From Manihot esculenta (lineage: Eukaryota > Streptophyta > Magnoliopsida > Malpighiales > Euphorbiaceae): a stretch of DNA of 64,000 nt. The notes beneath the pieces are model-generated. The model was not told where the DNA came from. It saw nothing but the letters and a program-made list of their open reading frames with translations, and searched no databases. Every line of letters starts with the position of its first letter. The stretch's first letter is position 1. Both the position numbers and the translations under genes were made by a program. This document shows positions 12,649 through 26,640 of this stretch, one piece after another. The stretch spans positions 4,334,058 to 4,398,057 of the forward strand of contig NC_035168.2 of NCBI RefSeq assembly GCF_001659605.2, in the 5' to 3' direction.

Positions 12649-14166
12649 ATGGAGCTTGCTTTAAGCCTTGGTGATACATCTAAGCCCTTCGAGTTTCTTC
12701 ACCACACCCCTAAGGTTTCTGCTAAAGATCTAGGGTTTTGCATGGGATTACCAACTGGATTTACTGCATCTCCGAGATCTCATGATAAAGTTGTTGACAC
12801 TAACCTTCATGGTGAAGCTGCTGCCACCGGAGTTTCATCGGATCCTCCTGTTCAGCTTGATCTTTTACCTTTCTCTCCTGTTCCTCGGAGACTGCCTCCT
12901 TCTCAGACTCCCTTTCCATGGCTCTCCGATAACTGTATGTGTTCTCTTTTTATGGGTTATTGTTCTGTTCTTTTGCTAAGAAATTAAAAGAAGAGTGACG
13001 GAAACTTCGACGACTTTGTATACTTTTTTTCTTGTGTTTTTTTTCTCTCTCTTTCTTCTCCCATTTTTTTTCTTGATTTTTAACGCATCACAGTTTTGCT
13101 ATGGTGTTGAAGATCTGAGTTTTGCATATCTCGCTTATTAACTAGCGGGTACTTTTTGTTCTTAACGTTACAGTGGTGTCTGAACCGGGTTCCACTGATG
13201 GATCAGGCAGAGGGTTTGATGTAAACCGATTATCAGCGGAGGAGGCAGAAGAAGGCGCAGCGATGTCATCGCCAAACAGTGCTGTGTCGTCATTTCAGAT
13301 GGATTTTGGGATTAGAAGCAGACGCTATAAAAGAGATATGGAAGCCATTGATGCCGAGAGAGCGAGTTCAAGAGCAAGTGATGATGAAGAGAACGGATTG
13401 ACTCGAAAGAAACTCAGACTCTCTAAGGAGCAATCAGCTTTCCTGGAAGAAAGCTTCAAAGAACACAACACCCTCAATCCTGTAAGTCAAGTCCAGACCC
13501 CAAGGAAAAAAAAAAAGAAAACTTTTTTTCTTTTATTTTTTGGGTAAAATTTTTAACAAGGGGTACTTGAAATGTGTAGAAACAAAAGCTTGCTTTAGCA
13601 AAACAATTGAATCTTCGTCCTCGCCAAGTGGAAGTGTGGTTTCAGAACAGAAGAGCAAGGTACGCTCAGGTTTCTTCTTCGTCTTTTTATTTTTTTAATT
13701 TTTTTTTCTTGGGATATGAATTGTTAATTTTGATGAAATTGTGATTTTGTTCTCTTTCGAAATAAATAGGACAAAATTGAAGCAGACGGAGGTGGATTGT
13801 GAGTATTTAAAGAGATGCTGCGAGACACTGACAGAAGAGAACAGGAGGTTGCAAAAGGAATTGCAAGAATTAAGAGCTTTGAAAACTTCTCAACCTTTCT
13901 ACATGCAACTTCCTGCCACCACTCTCACCATGTGTCCTTCTTGTGAGCGCGTGGCTACCACTAATACCTCCCCCTCCGCCGCTGCCACCACCGCCGCTCC
14001 CAACAAACACAACCCAGTTGCCACCACAGCCGCTGCAACCATCCCTTCTTCTGCTGCCACTACCAACACAAATTCTTCATCACTGTCCCTTGCTAAGCCT
14101 AGGTTATCTCCTTTCACTGCTAAGATCCACATGCCTCAAACTCAAGATCACCAAGCTGCTTCCTGA
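12649..14166 (+). CDS. Class II homeodomain-leucine zipper (HD-Zip II) transcription factor, HAT/ATHB type
   Basis: Nuclear DNA-binding protein, 356 aa, from exons 12649-12934, 13174-13481, 13580-13659 and 13770-14166, all with GT-AG borders and matching phases. It opens with MELALSLG, an LxLxL (EAR-type) repression motif within the HD-Zip N-terminal region. The homeodomain (about residues 175-231) runs from [20 protein letters not shown] through the helix-3 core [12 protein letters not shown] leucine zipper follows without a gap, then the CPSCE signature of class II proteins and an Ala/Thr/Pro-rich tail. In this family the proteins bind CAATNATTG-like sites as dimers, mostly repress, and act in shade and auxin responses. 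The helix-3 core is split by intron 3, the usual position. The start is the first in-frame ATG after a CT-rich leader. The exact paralogue (HAT14, HAT22, ATHB2 type) is not resolved. Confidence 0.95.
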
Positions 14167-14169
14167 CCC

Positions 14170-14197
<28 letters not shown>
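14170..14197. repeat. 28-bp poly-A tract three bases after the HD-Zip stop codon
   Basis: An uninterrupted A run starts directly after tgaccc. It is genomic and not followed by retroposed sequence; the gene has introns, so it is not a processed copy. It is likely polymorphic by slippage. Confidence 0.9.
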
Positions 14198-14200
<3 letters not shown>

Positions 14201-17200
14201 ATTTGTACATATTTGGGCTTGAAGGAATTTGTTATCTCTAGTTGAAATGGGAAAGGGAGGATTTGAATAGCTGTGTTCTGTTGATTGATGATGAACGCAA
14301 TATAGAAGAGATTTTGTTAGAAAATCTCAATTTTGTGGAACTATCTAATGTAATTAATTTTATTTTTATATATCTCCGGAGATTTTAAGCAATATTTGCT
14401 AACCAATAATACTTCAATAGAAATTCGAAGCTAAAGTTGCTAACCACCATGACCAAGATGGCCAAATTCAGGGTAGGGAAGCTGAAAAATGTGGTACATG
14501 CAAATCATTTGGCAACTGATGATTTAGTGCTAATCATGCATCGGTTGAAATGAAGAAATGGTATGGTTAATTTTTGTGATAAGTCTCAATCCTTTGAAGC
14601 TGGTAAAATGATTGTCTAACAACCAATTCACATGTCATCCTATGATCTTTGAGCAGTCACTGTCTAGTTTCTCATCTATCTAAATTGCCTACTGGTTTCA
14701 ATTTCTGAAAATTTTTGGCAACAAAGCTCTTTCTTGGTATTAAAATTTATCATTTTGACTTGCTATTAGATGATGCCATTAGCTCAACAATAATTATCTA
14801 ATCCACTATCTATCTATTTGATGATGCCATTATTGTTGAATTTATCATTAAATTTTAATTTATTTATCTCATTTTTGTTAATTGTTTTAAATTCAAAAAA
14901 TAGAGTTTATAATATGAGAGCGAACTTAGAAGGAGAAAAGACGTTTCCCTCCTTTTATTTTTTTTCTTTTGTCAGCTAGTGACATCTAACGGTCTCTCTG
15001 CTACAGTGCCACATATTTCTATTATTTAGATCCGTATATACTAATACTTCAGAGCTCCTCTCCATGCGAAGCAACTATTTAATTCTCTCGGCGCGTATGT
15101 GAGCAGAGCTGCGAAGTGACTGGGTCTGCCTTGTCTACCTCCTGTCACGTTATGGGATTGAGTTCCCAGAGAAAGGATCTGCACGTATGTCTGATCCGGC
15201 CTGTTTTATACCTCCAGATCGGGGTGCTCCGTGTGGGTTGATATGTTCATGAGAAATGCTCAATGGGTTTTAGGCTTGAACCTTCTTTTAAAGTCTTGCC
15301 TCCAGAAGCAAAAAGCCTAACTTTGCTTTTAAAGGTAGAAAGTTTGGCCGTCATCGATTTCTAGAAATTATTATTAAAAAAAATAAAATTAAATTGTAAT
15401 CCAAATAATCGCATATTTAAATTTTAATATCAATGTTATAAGATTGCAATTAAATATAATAATTAGATTAATGGTGGAATATATGTCACACAAAATAGAA
15501 GATATTCATGATTCAAATCCAGATACTTTTCTATTTAAAAAAAAAAATTTTTTTTCTTACTTAAAAAGAAAAGAAATATATATATAAAAATTTATTATCT
15601 TAGCAGGCGATTTCAGAAATAATCACATTAGACAGAGAAAGGACCTTAAACGTGGAAGGTAGGCCAAGAAAAATGTGGATCACAATTCTCAACATCACCA
15701 CTGGTCGAAAAACAAGGAAAACATTGCCGCTAAAATCTCAGAAATGACAGAAGAGCCTCTGCACTCTGCAAAAACACTGGAAATGGCCCAATTGCCTGAA
15801 TTTTTTATATATAAAAGGAAAATTACTATTTGATTCAATTTTAAAAAATATATTAAAATATATGACATTTTAAATAATTTAATACTGCAATCTATGCAGT
15901 TAGAAATTGAAGTTTGGTGTGATGGGGGACCAAAAAATTATTAATTATGGGACCATAGAGTAAAGACAGTAAATACTATAAATGGTCCCTCCATCAATCA
16001 TCATGTCCATCAAGTCCCATGCTTTCTCGACAGAAAAAGCAGAAGAAGAAGAACAATAACAAATATGAAGAAGATTCAAGCATCGATGTTGACATTTCAT
16101 TACCTTCAATTTCAATATTTCCATTTCACAAATTATAAATCAAAATTTAAAAAAAATATATTTTTTTTCAATTTTTTTTATACTATAGTTAGTTTATATA
16201 CAGAATGGGTGTAAAAGGGATTAACACGTTGTTGGAAACACCTATGCTGCTGTCGTTACAGAAGGGAAGTAAATTTTGTTGTTGGTTTGGTCCTCCTCCC
16301 CATCATTTAACCACACATTGTCAAACCACAAGAATGATTATTTGTACTACAACCTATGACGTTTCAGACATTTAATCCCACAAAATAACTTCTTTTTTTC
16401 TTACAATATGACATAATTTTATTGATATTTTTCATCCTGTGGAAATTGAAGGTAGTATCTGTAGGTATATAAATTCAACTTATAATTGAGTTGAATTATT
16501 TGAAAATTATTTAAATCAAATCGAGTTAATTCGACTCGATTCGAGTTGAATTTTTATTTAAAAACAATAAAATATTTTACTAAAAGCTCATAAAAATTAT
16601 AAGACTCAAGTCTACTGGTATAAAAGATTTCTAGTTATAGTCCTATTATGAATTTTGAAACTTCTAATAAAAATCATCACATATTAAAATAAAATAAAGA
16701 GAAAAATATAAAAAAATATCATATGTTATTTGATAGTCGATAAAAAAAATACTTAAATTTGAGATTTAGCTTATTAAAATAAAATTTAAATTTTTTATAT
16801 TAATTATTGTATTTTGTAATACTATGAATATATTACTTATGTTTATAATTATTTTATGAAATATTCCATCAATTATTTATTGTTTAAAATTATAACATGA
16901 TTAAATATGAAATTTACGTAGTTATAAAATTAGAAATATAATTGAATTTTATAATATTAACATAATTATTTTTATTATTTAATTTTTTATGAAAAACAAA
17001 TTTTAATTTATATATGTAATTTCTGATTAAAAATTATATAATTGATGACTAAATATAAAATATATTATATAATATTTTTGCAGTTAAGGACTAAATACTA
17101 GAAGACTTGATTCTTTTGTGGCCAAGCCTACAAAGAGAAGCTAGGGATTTCAAGTCCAAGCTACTCAGCTGGCCCAATTGGCTTGTTTCTTTTAACGCCA

Positions 17201-19560
17201 GCCCAGACTTTATTGGCCTGAAACATTTAATGGTTAGACGAGGTTTTGCACGCGAGCTGCTTGCTGAAATGCCTGACAAAGGTATGGCTTCTCCCAGGCT
17301 TGTTACATTGGCTTCTAAACTCGCACTCGTGACTTGTTTGCCATTCTGATGAAAATCTTATAGACGGAGTATATTGATCCTCAAATAAACACATTAGTTG
17401 CTCGATATTTTGCTTCAGTAAAGCTTTTTGAAAAAAATGATTGCTTCTTTGATTTCTAACTAAAGAATGACTAAGAAAAATACTACTAGCTAAAGATTTT
17501 ATTGTTTCAGAACATCCAGCCCATAGGAAGGCTAAACATCTAGCCCAATCACGATAGGAAGGCTACCCGATTCAAGGTTCTGACTCGGTGCGCAGAGCAA
17601 TGTCTTGGTTAGATTTAGGATCAGATCAGTTAATTGATTCTTAAATCGGACTAGTATTTTATACTAAAGGTTGATTAAAAATTCATCCTTTGAATTAGAA
17701 TCAAAAATCAAATTGAAATTGATTCGTTTGAATGGACGGTTCAGCTAAATTTTGACTGAATTTTAAATTTTTAAAATAAACGACTTAAAAATTTTTTTTT
17801 TTTTAAATAAATTGTTTAATAAAATATTGTCATAATTATTAAATAATTAAATTTAAAATCATTTTTTTACGTATAAAAATTATTATTTTTATTTAAATAT
17901 AATATTATTTACTTTATTTCCATCATATAAATTTATATTTTTTTATAAAGTTTACTTAATGAATTCAATAATATTTAATATTTATATATTTTTTAATTTT
18001 TATTTATATTTTTAAATTAAATGATCTATAATTTAGATTTAATTGAAACTAAAATTAAATAAAACAGTAAAAAACTGTTATTGTCATTGTTTTAAAATTG
18101 AACTAAAATGGTAAAAAAAAAAAAAAACTAAAACCATTCCACAACCATTAAAATCTAAGTCAGTTTTAATTCTAAAACCATTAAAAATCAAGTCGGTTTT
18201 AATTCAAATCATAGAACCAAATCAAACTGCGCCTAGCAACAAGATAAATATTTGATCATTAACGATTTTCTGATTATACTCATGTAAAATTTTTACGTAT
18301 TAAAAAATTTATTAAATAAAAATTTTAAATATTTATAATAATTCATATTTGTATCTAAAATTTTAAATTTTAATAAGAAAATTCAATTTTTTTTCAAGTT
18401 ATTACAATTATAACTAAGAGAATTATATTGAATCTAAAAAGTCAATAATAAATTATAATATAATCTCTAAAATTTTTATATTAATAAATATAAAATTTTT
18501 TAATTTAAATTTTATATTAAAAATACATTTATTTTATATTTATCATATATAATATTAAATAAAAAATTATTATAAATAAATTTTTACTATATAAAATATC
18601 ACATATAAATATTATATATTAAAATATTTTATTAAAGATTTATATTTATTATTATAAATTATGCACATATTTTTAATATATAAAAAATTATATTTTATAT
18701 TAATAATATTAAATAAAATATTACATTTTTTATATATAAAATTACACCCTTTATAATTTTTATATAAATTTAGCTATATTAATTAAGTCTGCTATAAATT
18801 ATTTAAAATATTTAATATTTTTATTTTATTTATCTATATAATAAATAAATTTATATATTAATTTATCCGCTAATTCGATAAAAAACCATATTTTATATTA
18901 ATAATATTAAATAAAATAAATAATTTATATTTTATAATATAACTTTTTTAATTTTAAATTTTTATTAAATTAAAATATATGTGAAAATGAGAATGATAAA
19001 TAAATAATGAAATTAATAAAATTTTAAAATTAAAATAAATATAAAAAATTAACTTTATTATTTAAAATTTTAAAATTAAAATATTAACATGAAAAGTGAT
19101 AAAATTTTAAATTTTTTTTCTGATATAAAACAACTAGTTTATCTCATAGGTTCCAAAATCTCAAGTGATAAAGATCTCCTTTTTCTAAAAAAGGGAAAAA
19201 AAAAAAACCTGTAACGTGATAGAGATACACGTGTCAAACCCTAATGGTACCACCACTAACACCGACAATGTTTTAAAGCAAAGTTCCATGTTAACTGGAT
19301 CGATTCGTAGCGAAAAACATCCCATGTGACATCGTTGAAAAAGGCCCAAACTCTCCAACTCAAACCTTAACCATTTCATATTATATTAATCTCATCAAAA
19401 GCAGTAAACGGTCGGTCGTCTTTAGCATTTCCCTACTACTACAAAAGTAAAAGTTACATCATTCATTAAGAAGCTTCACATTCAAGACAACAAAATCAAC
19501 GACAGAATCATATGATTAATTTATATTTAGTTCACGGATTAGCCAGAATCAATTACAACC
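14198..19560. other. Intergenic DNA between the HD-Zip and TBL genes
   Basis: The first 200-300 bp are probably HD-Zip 3' UTR. The remainder is AT-rich with no supported gene. Sub-blocks: a GC-richer stretch at 14985-15370 (separate entry); a short MITE-like piece near 15822-15890; pseudo-symmetric gagttaattcgactcgattc words at 16500-16550; a short mixed-composition block at 17090-17350 with overlapping frames on both strands and no recognisable domain; and a decayed repeat at about 17570-18240 rich in ggtttta/taaaacc words. Confidence 0.55.
14985..15370. other. GC-richer block of unknown origin
   Basis: About 385 bp of mixed composition (for example ctctcggcgcgtatgtgagc, gatcggggtgctccgtgtgg) lies between AT-rich flanks. 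It has no long frame on either strand. It might be part of an LTR or a lost gene segment. No family was recognised. Confidence 0.4.
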
Positions 19561-19566
19561 CACTAC

Positions 19567-19572
19567 TTTATT
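19567..19572 (-). terminator. Candidate polyadenylation signal of the TBL gene
   Basis: The plus-strand tttatt reads AATAAA on the minus strand, about 370 bp downstream of the TBL stop codon. Plant poly(A) signals are degenerate, so this is only one candidate. Confidence 0.35.
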
Positions 19573-19938
19573 CAAGAAAATCAAACTAAATAATTTGAGA
19601 TTTACAATACTCACAAGCCTTGATTTGAGGCTTCTTCATCCAAAAGAATAATTAAACACTCTCCACTCTCTTCCTCCTCTTCTCTTCTCTTCTTCCATAC
19701 ATGCAATACACAAGTAAATTTCATTATTTTACTCTTTGCTTCTTGCTCTCTCATGGTTGATGGGGACTCACACTATTTCTTGAATCTTCCCCATTTTGGT
19801 TTCTTCTTTCTATATATAACCCAAAATTGACAAGGGCCAAAAATAACAAAAAGAAAAAAAAAATTGAAAACTATGCGCGTGCTTGTAATCTCAGCTTCAT
19901 TTTTCACCAACAGTATCTAAAACTTGTGTTTCTTTGTT

Positions 19939-22611
19939 TTACCTGTGTCTCTTCTGCACTTGCTGCTTTTGGTACTTGCGTACTAAGAGCTCGGCGTAAA
20001 GAATCTCATTCCAGACGTCGGGCACGCCAGGAAGACACCAATGGCTGCAGTCTTGGTATAGGAGTGGTGATCTCCTTTCTTCTGGTGATAAATTCTGCTT
20101 CCTGTAGATAGAAGGATGACCATCCTTTCGATAATCTGTCATTTGTGTGACATTTAGATATGTGACATGAGTCTTCATCCCTCTTAGAACTTTCTCCAGC
20201 ACCAACATCTTGGGTGGATATGGATTTAGATATGTTGCATCCTTGATCGGTTCAACCTCACTGTCGCATGCACCACCAGAATTCCATTGCCCACCGCTGC
20301 AAATAGATATTTCAACAAGGTTTAAATTGCTTGATCCAAAGCTATGTTACTTGAACTCGGATACGGGTGTCAGAGATGGCTGCATATCTATCAACTTTCT
20401 AAATAGAAAATTCGGGCATATGAATCTAAAGTTTAGACTCCTGTGCTTAGATACTCCATGTAGTATCCCATAAAGTACCGTGTCGACACTGGTAGGTATA
20501 GCAAAATGAAGAGTTGGAGTATCAAAGATCCAAAGTATTAAAGGTTCTCAAACTTAAATAAATCATGGAAGTCAACAACAAAATGGTTTATGCACAAATC
20601 TGAGTATTCCCATGGATCGTTCCGTGAAATGAAAGAATGCAAAAGCAAATAATTTTTTCATTCATTCACCTGAAATGTGAAGCAGAATATCCTCTGAAGA
20701 AGACAACGGATTTCGTTGGATTTATATTGGCATCAACCCACCTAGCCCATGTTGTTAAAGCTTTTCGAAATGCCTCCAGCACATTCAATTCATCATATAC
20801 ATGGCTTCCTTCTTGGTAATAATCTTTCCTGCAGATACAATCTGCTAGTTTAGTTTCCTTTAGATTACCAGATAAGACACCTACCGAACATCAACATGCC
20901 ATAAAAACAACCCAAGTATTTAGAAGCTTACCCTTTAGAAGTTTTCTCATGAGTCCACCAGTGTCCAGTGTTGAAGATGATAATGTCGGCTCTTTTATAT
21001 AGGTCAGATGACCTCCCTACTAAATCAAGCCGAAGAGTCTCCTTCTTAGTTCCGTTCTTGTCAGGCATTTCCCATTCTTGAACTAAGAATGGAGATACAA
21101 AGAACTCTACAGTGCAGTTATAATCCTGTACATAATTCAAAAACAAATCTCATTCAATTATGGATATGCCATACAAGATTAGAATAAACATAGCTGAAAG
21201 TACAAACAAATTGAATAACTCACCTTGAAAATGAAGGAGTATGAAGCTTCGCCTCTAAAATGGTGTCTCCCATTGGCCTCAAAAACCTTACTTTGATCTT
21301 TAACTGAGCTTTTCAGAATACAAACAAGAGATTCCCACATATTCCTATTGAGGGAATCGCCCACAAAAACAAGTCTCTTTCCTCTCAGCATATCCAACAT
21401 ATTTGCAGGATTTAACCTACAAAAATAGCAACTCATCAAGCCAATCTGATGAGTACTGAACAAAACTACAAACCCATTTCCCAGTATCAACAGATCAGAA
21501 TCCAAATTCAAAAAAAAATTGCAAATTAAGTAGAAAAAAAAACTGATTCAAGCATAACCCAGGAAGAAAATACCTTAATAATCATATAAAACAAAAATCT
21601 GTACCTTGGTAAACTGCAGCCCTTGGGTTTCCATTTGTATTTCTGGTAGTCTTTGTCTGGTCTACCGTTATGAATACAGTTGAATTGCTCATCAATCAGT
21701 GAACAAGATCCAGGTTTGTAAAGCGGGTACGAATCATCCCTCACCCACTCACCATCAAACAAATCACAATTCAACAAGCTCTCGATCCCCTGCTTCATTG
21801 GCGCCTCAGAATTAGTTCCATTCTTCTGTTTCAATCCATTACTCTCTTTCTTCAATAGTGAAGCAGTAAAATTTGATGCTTTGTTCGCCGAAGAGGCAGA
21901 GGCCGTGGATGCGTTTGCGTTCCCGTTGTGAATTGCCGGTGCCGCAGGGACTGAGTTGATGGATGAATTTGCAACCTTAGTTTCTGGCACTGGAGAAACA
22001 GGGGAATTTGCTGGTGGAGGCCTTATTGGCGGTGAAATTGTGGTTTGATTTGGCTTCAAGGCTTGATCTTTATTAGAATTCTCTTTACCTTGAGAGTGAT
22101 TTTCAACAGTGGATGGTAGCTCATTGACAATTGAAGCATTATCGGACTGATTTGCTTTCAAAACCAAAGAATGAACAGAATCAGCCTTGTTTTGAGTTTT
22201 ATTTTGCACAGTCGGTTGGTTTCTCACTTCACCATTTCTACCAGAAGGCTGAGACAAAGTAGTGTTAGATCTGGTGATGTTTTGGGCAGGCAAAGTAGAG
22301 ATGTCATGAACTTGTAGTCGTGGAGAAGAGCTGTTGGGTAAGAAGTAAGAGAAAATGGAAGAAAACTGAGATCTGTAAGAATCAGAAGAACTGGTAACAG
22401 AGCTAGAACTGAAAATATTAGTAAACCAAGGAGAAGATGAGTTAGGAGAAGGGACGAAGGCCAAGAAAACAGTGAAAGCAACGAAAGCAAAACCAAACCC
22501 ATAAGCAAAAGCCAGAGTTTTCCTAGTTTTAAGAAGCAAAGAAAGACTCTTTAGGTCTGAAACGATTATTCCTCCATTGAAGGACAGGTGCTTAGTGGCT
22601 GCATCAGCCAT
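19939..22611 (-). CDS. TRICHOME BIREFRINGENCE-LIKE (TBL/TBR) polysaccharide O-acetyltransferase
   Basis: Type II Golgi membrane protein, 636 aa, from five minus-strand exons: 22611-21605, 21416-21224, 21125-20932, 20828-20670, 20296-19939. All introns are GT-AG and phases join. A cytosolic N-terminus is followed by one hydrophobic segment (about residues 33-55, LAFAYGFGFAFVAF), then a long Ser/Pro/Asn-rich stem with many N-glycosylation-like NxT/S sites. The PMR5N/TBL domain starts near CDLFDGEWVRDDSYPLY. The catalytic domain follows with VFVGDSLNRNMWESL (GDS motif, nucleophile Ser) and ends with DCSHWCLPGVPDVWNE (DxxH motif). In this family the enzymes acetylate wall polymers such as xylan, mannan or pectin. 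The long low-complexity stem points to the TBR/TBL1/TBL2 group. The acceptor polymer cannot be told from sequence. Start: first ATG of the long first exon. Confidence 0.95.
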
Positions 22612-22760
22612 TAGAGACGGAGAAGATTTAGACCCTTTATTTCTTAGCCTTAGAAAATGGAAATGAAGCAGATAGGCAGCGAGGAAAGAAAGAAATTGAA
22701 AAGCTTTTTAGAGAATCCTATCAGTTACAGTAGAGGGAGAGAGGGAGAGAGGGAGAGTGG
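22612..22760 (-). promoter_or_regulatory. Probable 5' leader of the TBL gene
   Basis: Minus-strand sequence upstream of the TBL ATG is CT-rich with a (ctccct)n-like run (plus strand gagggagagagggagaga, 22735-22757), as in many plant 5' UTRs. No clear TATA box was found. Confidence 0.4.
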
Positions 22761-25700
22761 AGTTTTACCATAAGAGGACGAAGACGATTGCCGTCAAAGG
22801 AAAGAGGAGATTGAGATCGAAAGAAGTAAAGCAGACGATGAAAATGGTCCTGATTTTGCGGGAAAATCGCAAAAGTGCCATTGGTTTTTCTCTCTGTTTT
22901 CTTTATTTATTTAACGGCTTGATAATAATTCTAGGGTGATATTTTAAAATGTGATTATTTGTGATTCAATTTGAAAAAAAAAAAGAATAATTTTTCTAAA
23001 AAAGACAGTTTTATATATGAGAAAATAAATATAATTTTTAAAATATTTAAACTTCTTATATCAAATATCTTTCATTTTTATTTATTGAAAGGATAAATAG
23101 ATTTAATAGAAAACTTGAATTAGCTAAACGTTAGAAATAATAGTTTTAATTATTAGGGAGTACATAACAATGTTAGAAAAAAAAGAATATTTTATACATA
23201 AAAATCTTACAAAATAGCACAAATCATTAAAATTAAATAAACTAATAAATATAAATTTATTTTAGTGAGGAAAAAAAAAAAGAAAAGGGTTGTCCATGAT
23301 TAAAGAAAATTGAGGTGTTTCTATTTAAAGGCTCTATAGTGTTTGCATATTGTTCTTATGTTTTTTCTTTTTCCTTTTTCTTTTATTTTGTCAGTGTACC
23401 GTATTTGTTTTTGATTATGTTTCGATAGATATGAGGATTTGATGAAATTTTCGATGTCAAGGTCATTATAACTAATTTAATAATGTGTGTATTTTTGTTT
23501 GGTTTGATATGTGTTTTTGTTTGTTTCATTGTCTGATTGACTAGTTATGATGGTGCTCTAAATAAAATTTTGAAGAATTTTTGAATTTAACGATTTTTTT
23601 ATAAAGTAATCGGTATGATAAATCAATTTTATCTATTGATTTGATTTATTATGATTTAATTTGAATTTATTTATTTAGGACTTTAAATTTTTATTTTAGT
23701 ACCTTTGTATGTAGCCATCTGACCATTGTTAAATGTTATAAATCAAAGCATTCATAAAAAAAAAATATAGAGTAGAATGATATCCATAACAGTGTCCAAT
23801 TAAATTGCACATTTATCTATGAGATTAAAAACATTATAAAAATTTATTTAACATGGAGTATTTTTTAAAAATCTATTTAAATTTTACTTTTAAAATATTT
23901 TTTATATACAGCTTTAATATAAAATAAATTACTTAATAAAATATTAACATAATTTAAACAAAAATATTTAATTTCAAGGGGAAAAAAAAGCATTTTATGT
24001 GTGAAATGGCTATAATTTGATAATTAAAATAATATACTCTCATACAATAAAATATTATTCCTTTTTTTTATTATTTTTATCTACTTTACTTATTTAAATA
24101 TAGATTCTTGTTCGGCAATATTAATAATTGTTATAATTATTAATAATTGTAAAAAATTTTAAGTTTAAATGAGGAATTACAATTTTTGTCATAAGTTTTT
24201 AGTTTTTACATTAAAAGTTCAAAAAAAAAAAAAAAACAAGATTATCAAGTAAGGTAAGAACTTAAATACTTATTGAAGAGTGGGTGGCAAAAGCAGTAAA
24301 TATTAGTACGATTACCCAATAACGGATGCCCTTGAAACGTCCAGTTCAAATCGTGCAGTTCTCCACTTAAAGGCCTCCCACGTGGAGCCCTTAGAGCATA
24401 ACCTAAATTTCGTTATTTTTTCATTTTCCCCCCTTAGCTTTTTAATTTTTATTCCGTACACAAATCGTACGTGTCCAAACTATAGACGTCAATTCTAAGA
24501 AACAACGGTCGCGACTCGAGGAGGATCAACTCCTTAGATTTACTGTCATTTAACGGTGGATAAGGATGTAAACGAATAAGTTAACAGAAAAATGACTTGT
24601 TCGAATTTAAACTTGATTAATATTTTTTTTAAATAAAAATTCAGGAAATAAAATTTTAAATTTCTTTAGTGAGATTAAATTTATGAGTGTAATTTATTTA
24701 ATATTTTTAAAACTTAAATTTATATATATTTAATTAAAGTGATTTTAAATTTAATTATTATTATTTCATGAATATTTAAATTTATTTAATTAATATTTTA
24801 TTTATTTATATTTTTATAAAAATAATTAAATTCTAAATTACAAATTTTAACACTTATTCATGGTGTCTCATTCAGAAAATGCCATTGCTGCGTCTCTCAC
24901 TCATCATCATCTTGTCTCTATTTGTTTTCTCCTACCTTGATTTCTTTCTCCTCACTTTGTTTTTTTTTTTTCACAAAAGAAAAAATAATGTTAAACAATA
25001 ATTGAGTTTGTGACATTATTTTGTAATTTCATAAAGGTGCAATTGGTCTTAGAAAGCAGTTTGCACATTTAACAATTTTATTCTATTTTAATAGTGATTT
25101 CAAATTTATGATAAAATTAATAAAAAAAAACTTGAATCATTTGAATAAAATTAAAGATTATTTAACAAAAAAAATTAAATATTTACTGTATATATTTAAT
25201 ATTTTAAATATTAAATGATAAAATTAATTTTTTTCAATTTGGTATAATTATAATCAGACGTGCTAAATTAAATTTATATAAATTAATAATAAATTATAAT
25301 ATAATTTTTAAGATTCTATTAAAATAATAAAATAGTTATTAAATATATATTTTTATTATAATAATATTATTTTTTTATTAATTTCATTATTATCTCTATT
25401 TTTATTTTTATATAATATCATAAATATTAATAAAAACTTAAAATATGATAAAACAAATTTAAAATTTACAAAAGAAAAATATAACTATGAATTTTAATTA
25501 ATAAACAATTGGTAATATTTTTCTTAATATTTCAAATTATCGGTAAAGAATCGATCATTTATTTTAAGACCACTTTTTCAATAATTTAATTGATATATTT
25601 TGTCATTATATTTTATTTTTTTACAATATTTTATTTTATTTAAAATATTAATAAAAAGTAAAATTTTTCAAATATAAAAATATATATGTAATATAGAATA

Positions 25701-26399
25701 TTGAGTATAAACATTTAGTAAATTATTTTATTTATATGCGATGTTTTATATAATAAAAATTTATTTGTAATAAATATTTATTTAATATAATGTATTTAAT
25801 ATTATATATAATAAATTTAAAATATATTTAATTTTAATATAAATTTAAAATTAAAAAATTATATATTTTATTAATAATATAAAATTTACATAGTATATTA
25901 TAATTTATTATTAACTTTTTAAATTCAATTTAATTCTTTTAATTATAATTGTAATAAATTGAAAAGATTTGATTTAAAGTGCTTATTTAGATTTTTTTGT
26001 GTAATACCCAAACAATTTACAGTTTTATAAATTTTTTATATTAGAATATATGTTTCAATTTATTTTAAAATAATACGTTAATAAATAATTTATAAGTTTT
26101 AAATATCACTACAAATATTGATATGAAAATTATAAAATTATTAATTTAATTTAAATTAAATTATATATTCTGATATAAAAATATGTGAAATTATATAATA
26201 TTTTTTTATATTTTTTAATTAATAATTATATTTTATTTATTATGTTAATATCGTTATATATCAACTGCATGATATTATAAATACTATTTTTAATATAAAT
26301 TAAATTATAGATTTCAGGGTAAAAATGAACGAAACTCTTTTATATTTTTTTTAAAATTAATAATAAGGAGGAGAAGGTGATATTAATATTAGGGGAAGG

Positions 26400-26640
26400 C
26401 TTTAGAATTTTATGGCAAAGGTGGAGCTTTTTGGAAAAGAACAAACCAAAAGGGCATCCGTTAAAGAGGAAGCTCACCTAATTCAAACTCGAAGGAAACT
26501 TCCATTAGTAAGCTATATAAAGCAAATTTCAAGCCTCTTTTTCCCTGTGGTCTTCATCTTCTTTCTCCTTTTTCGGCATACAAAAAGCTTGTATTTAAAG
26601 TCAATATATCATAATTTTTTATACACCTCATTATAATTTT
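26400..26640 (+). promoter_or_regulatory. Isolated promoter-like block without a downstream gene
   Basis: Within AT-rich DNA, a less AT-rich 130-bp block carries a good TATA box (agctatataaagca near 26511) and then a CT-rich leader-like tract (ttcatcttctttctcc). A 74-codon frame (26412-26636) spans it, but its content is not recognisable. No gene follows. It may be a non-coding transcript promoter, a lost gene or a transposon end. Confidence 0.3.

Noticed and set aside
17091..17349. Overlapping frames on both strands
   Set aside because: No domain recognised; the length is within chance expectation for a GC-richer patch.
19827..20473. Plus-strand frames across the last TBL exon
   Set aside because: Antisense shadows of the minus-strand TBL coding sequence.
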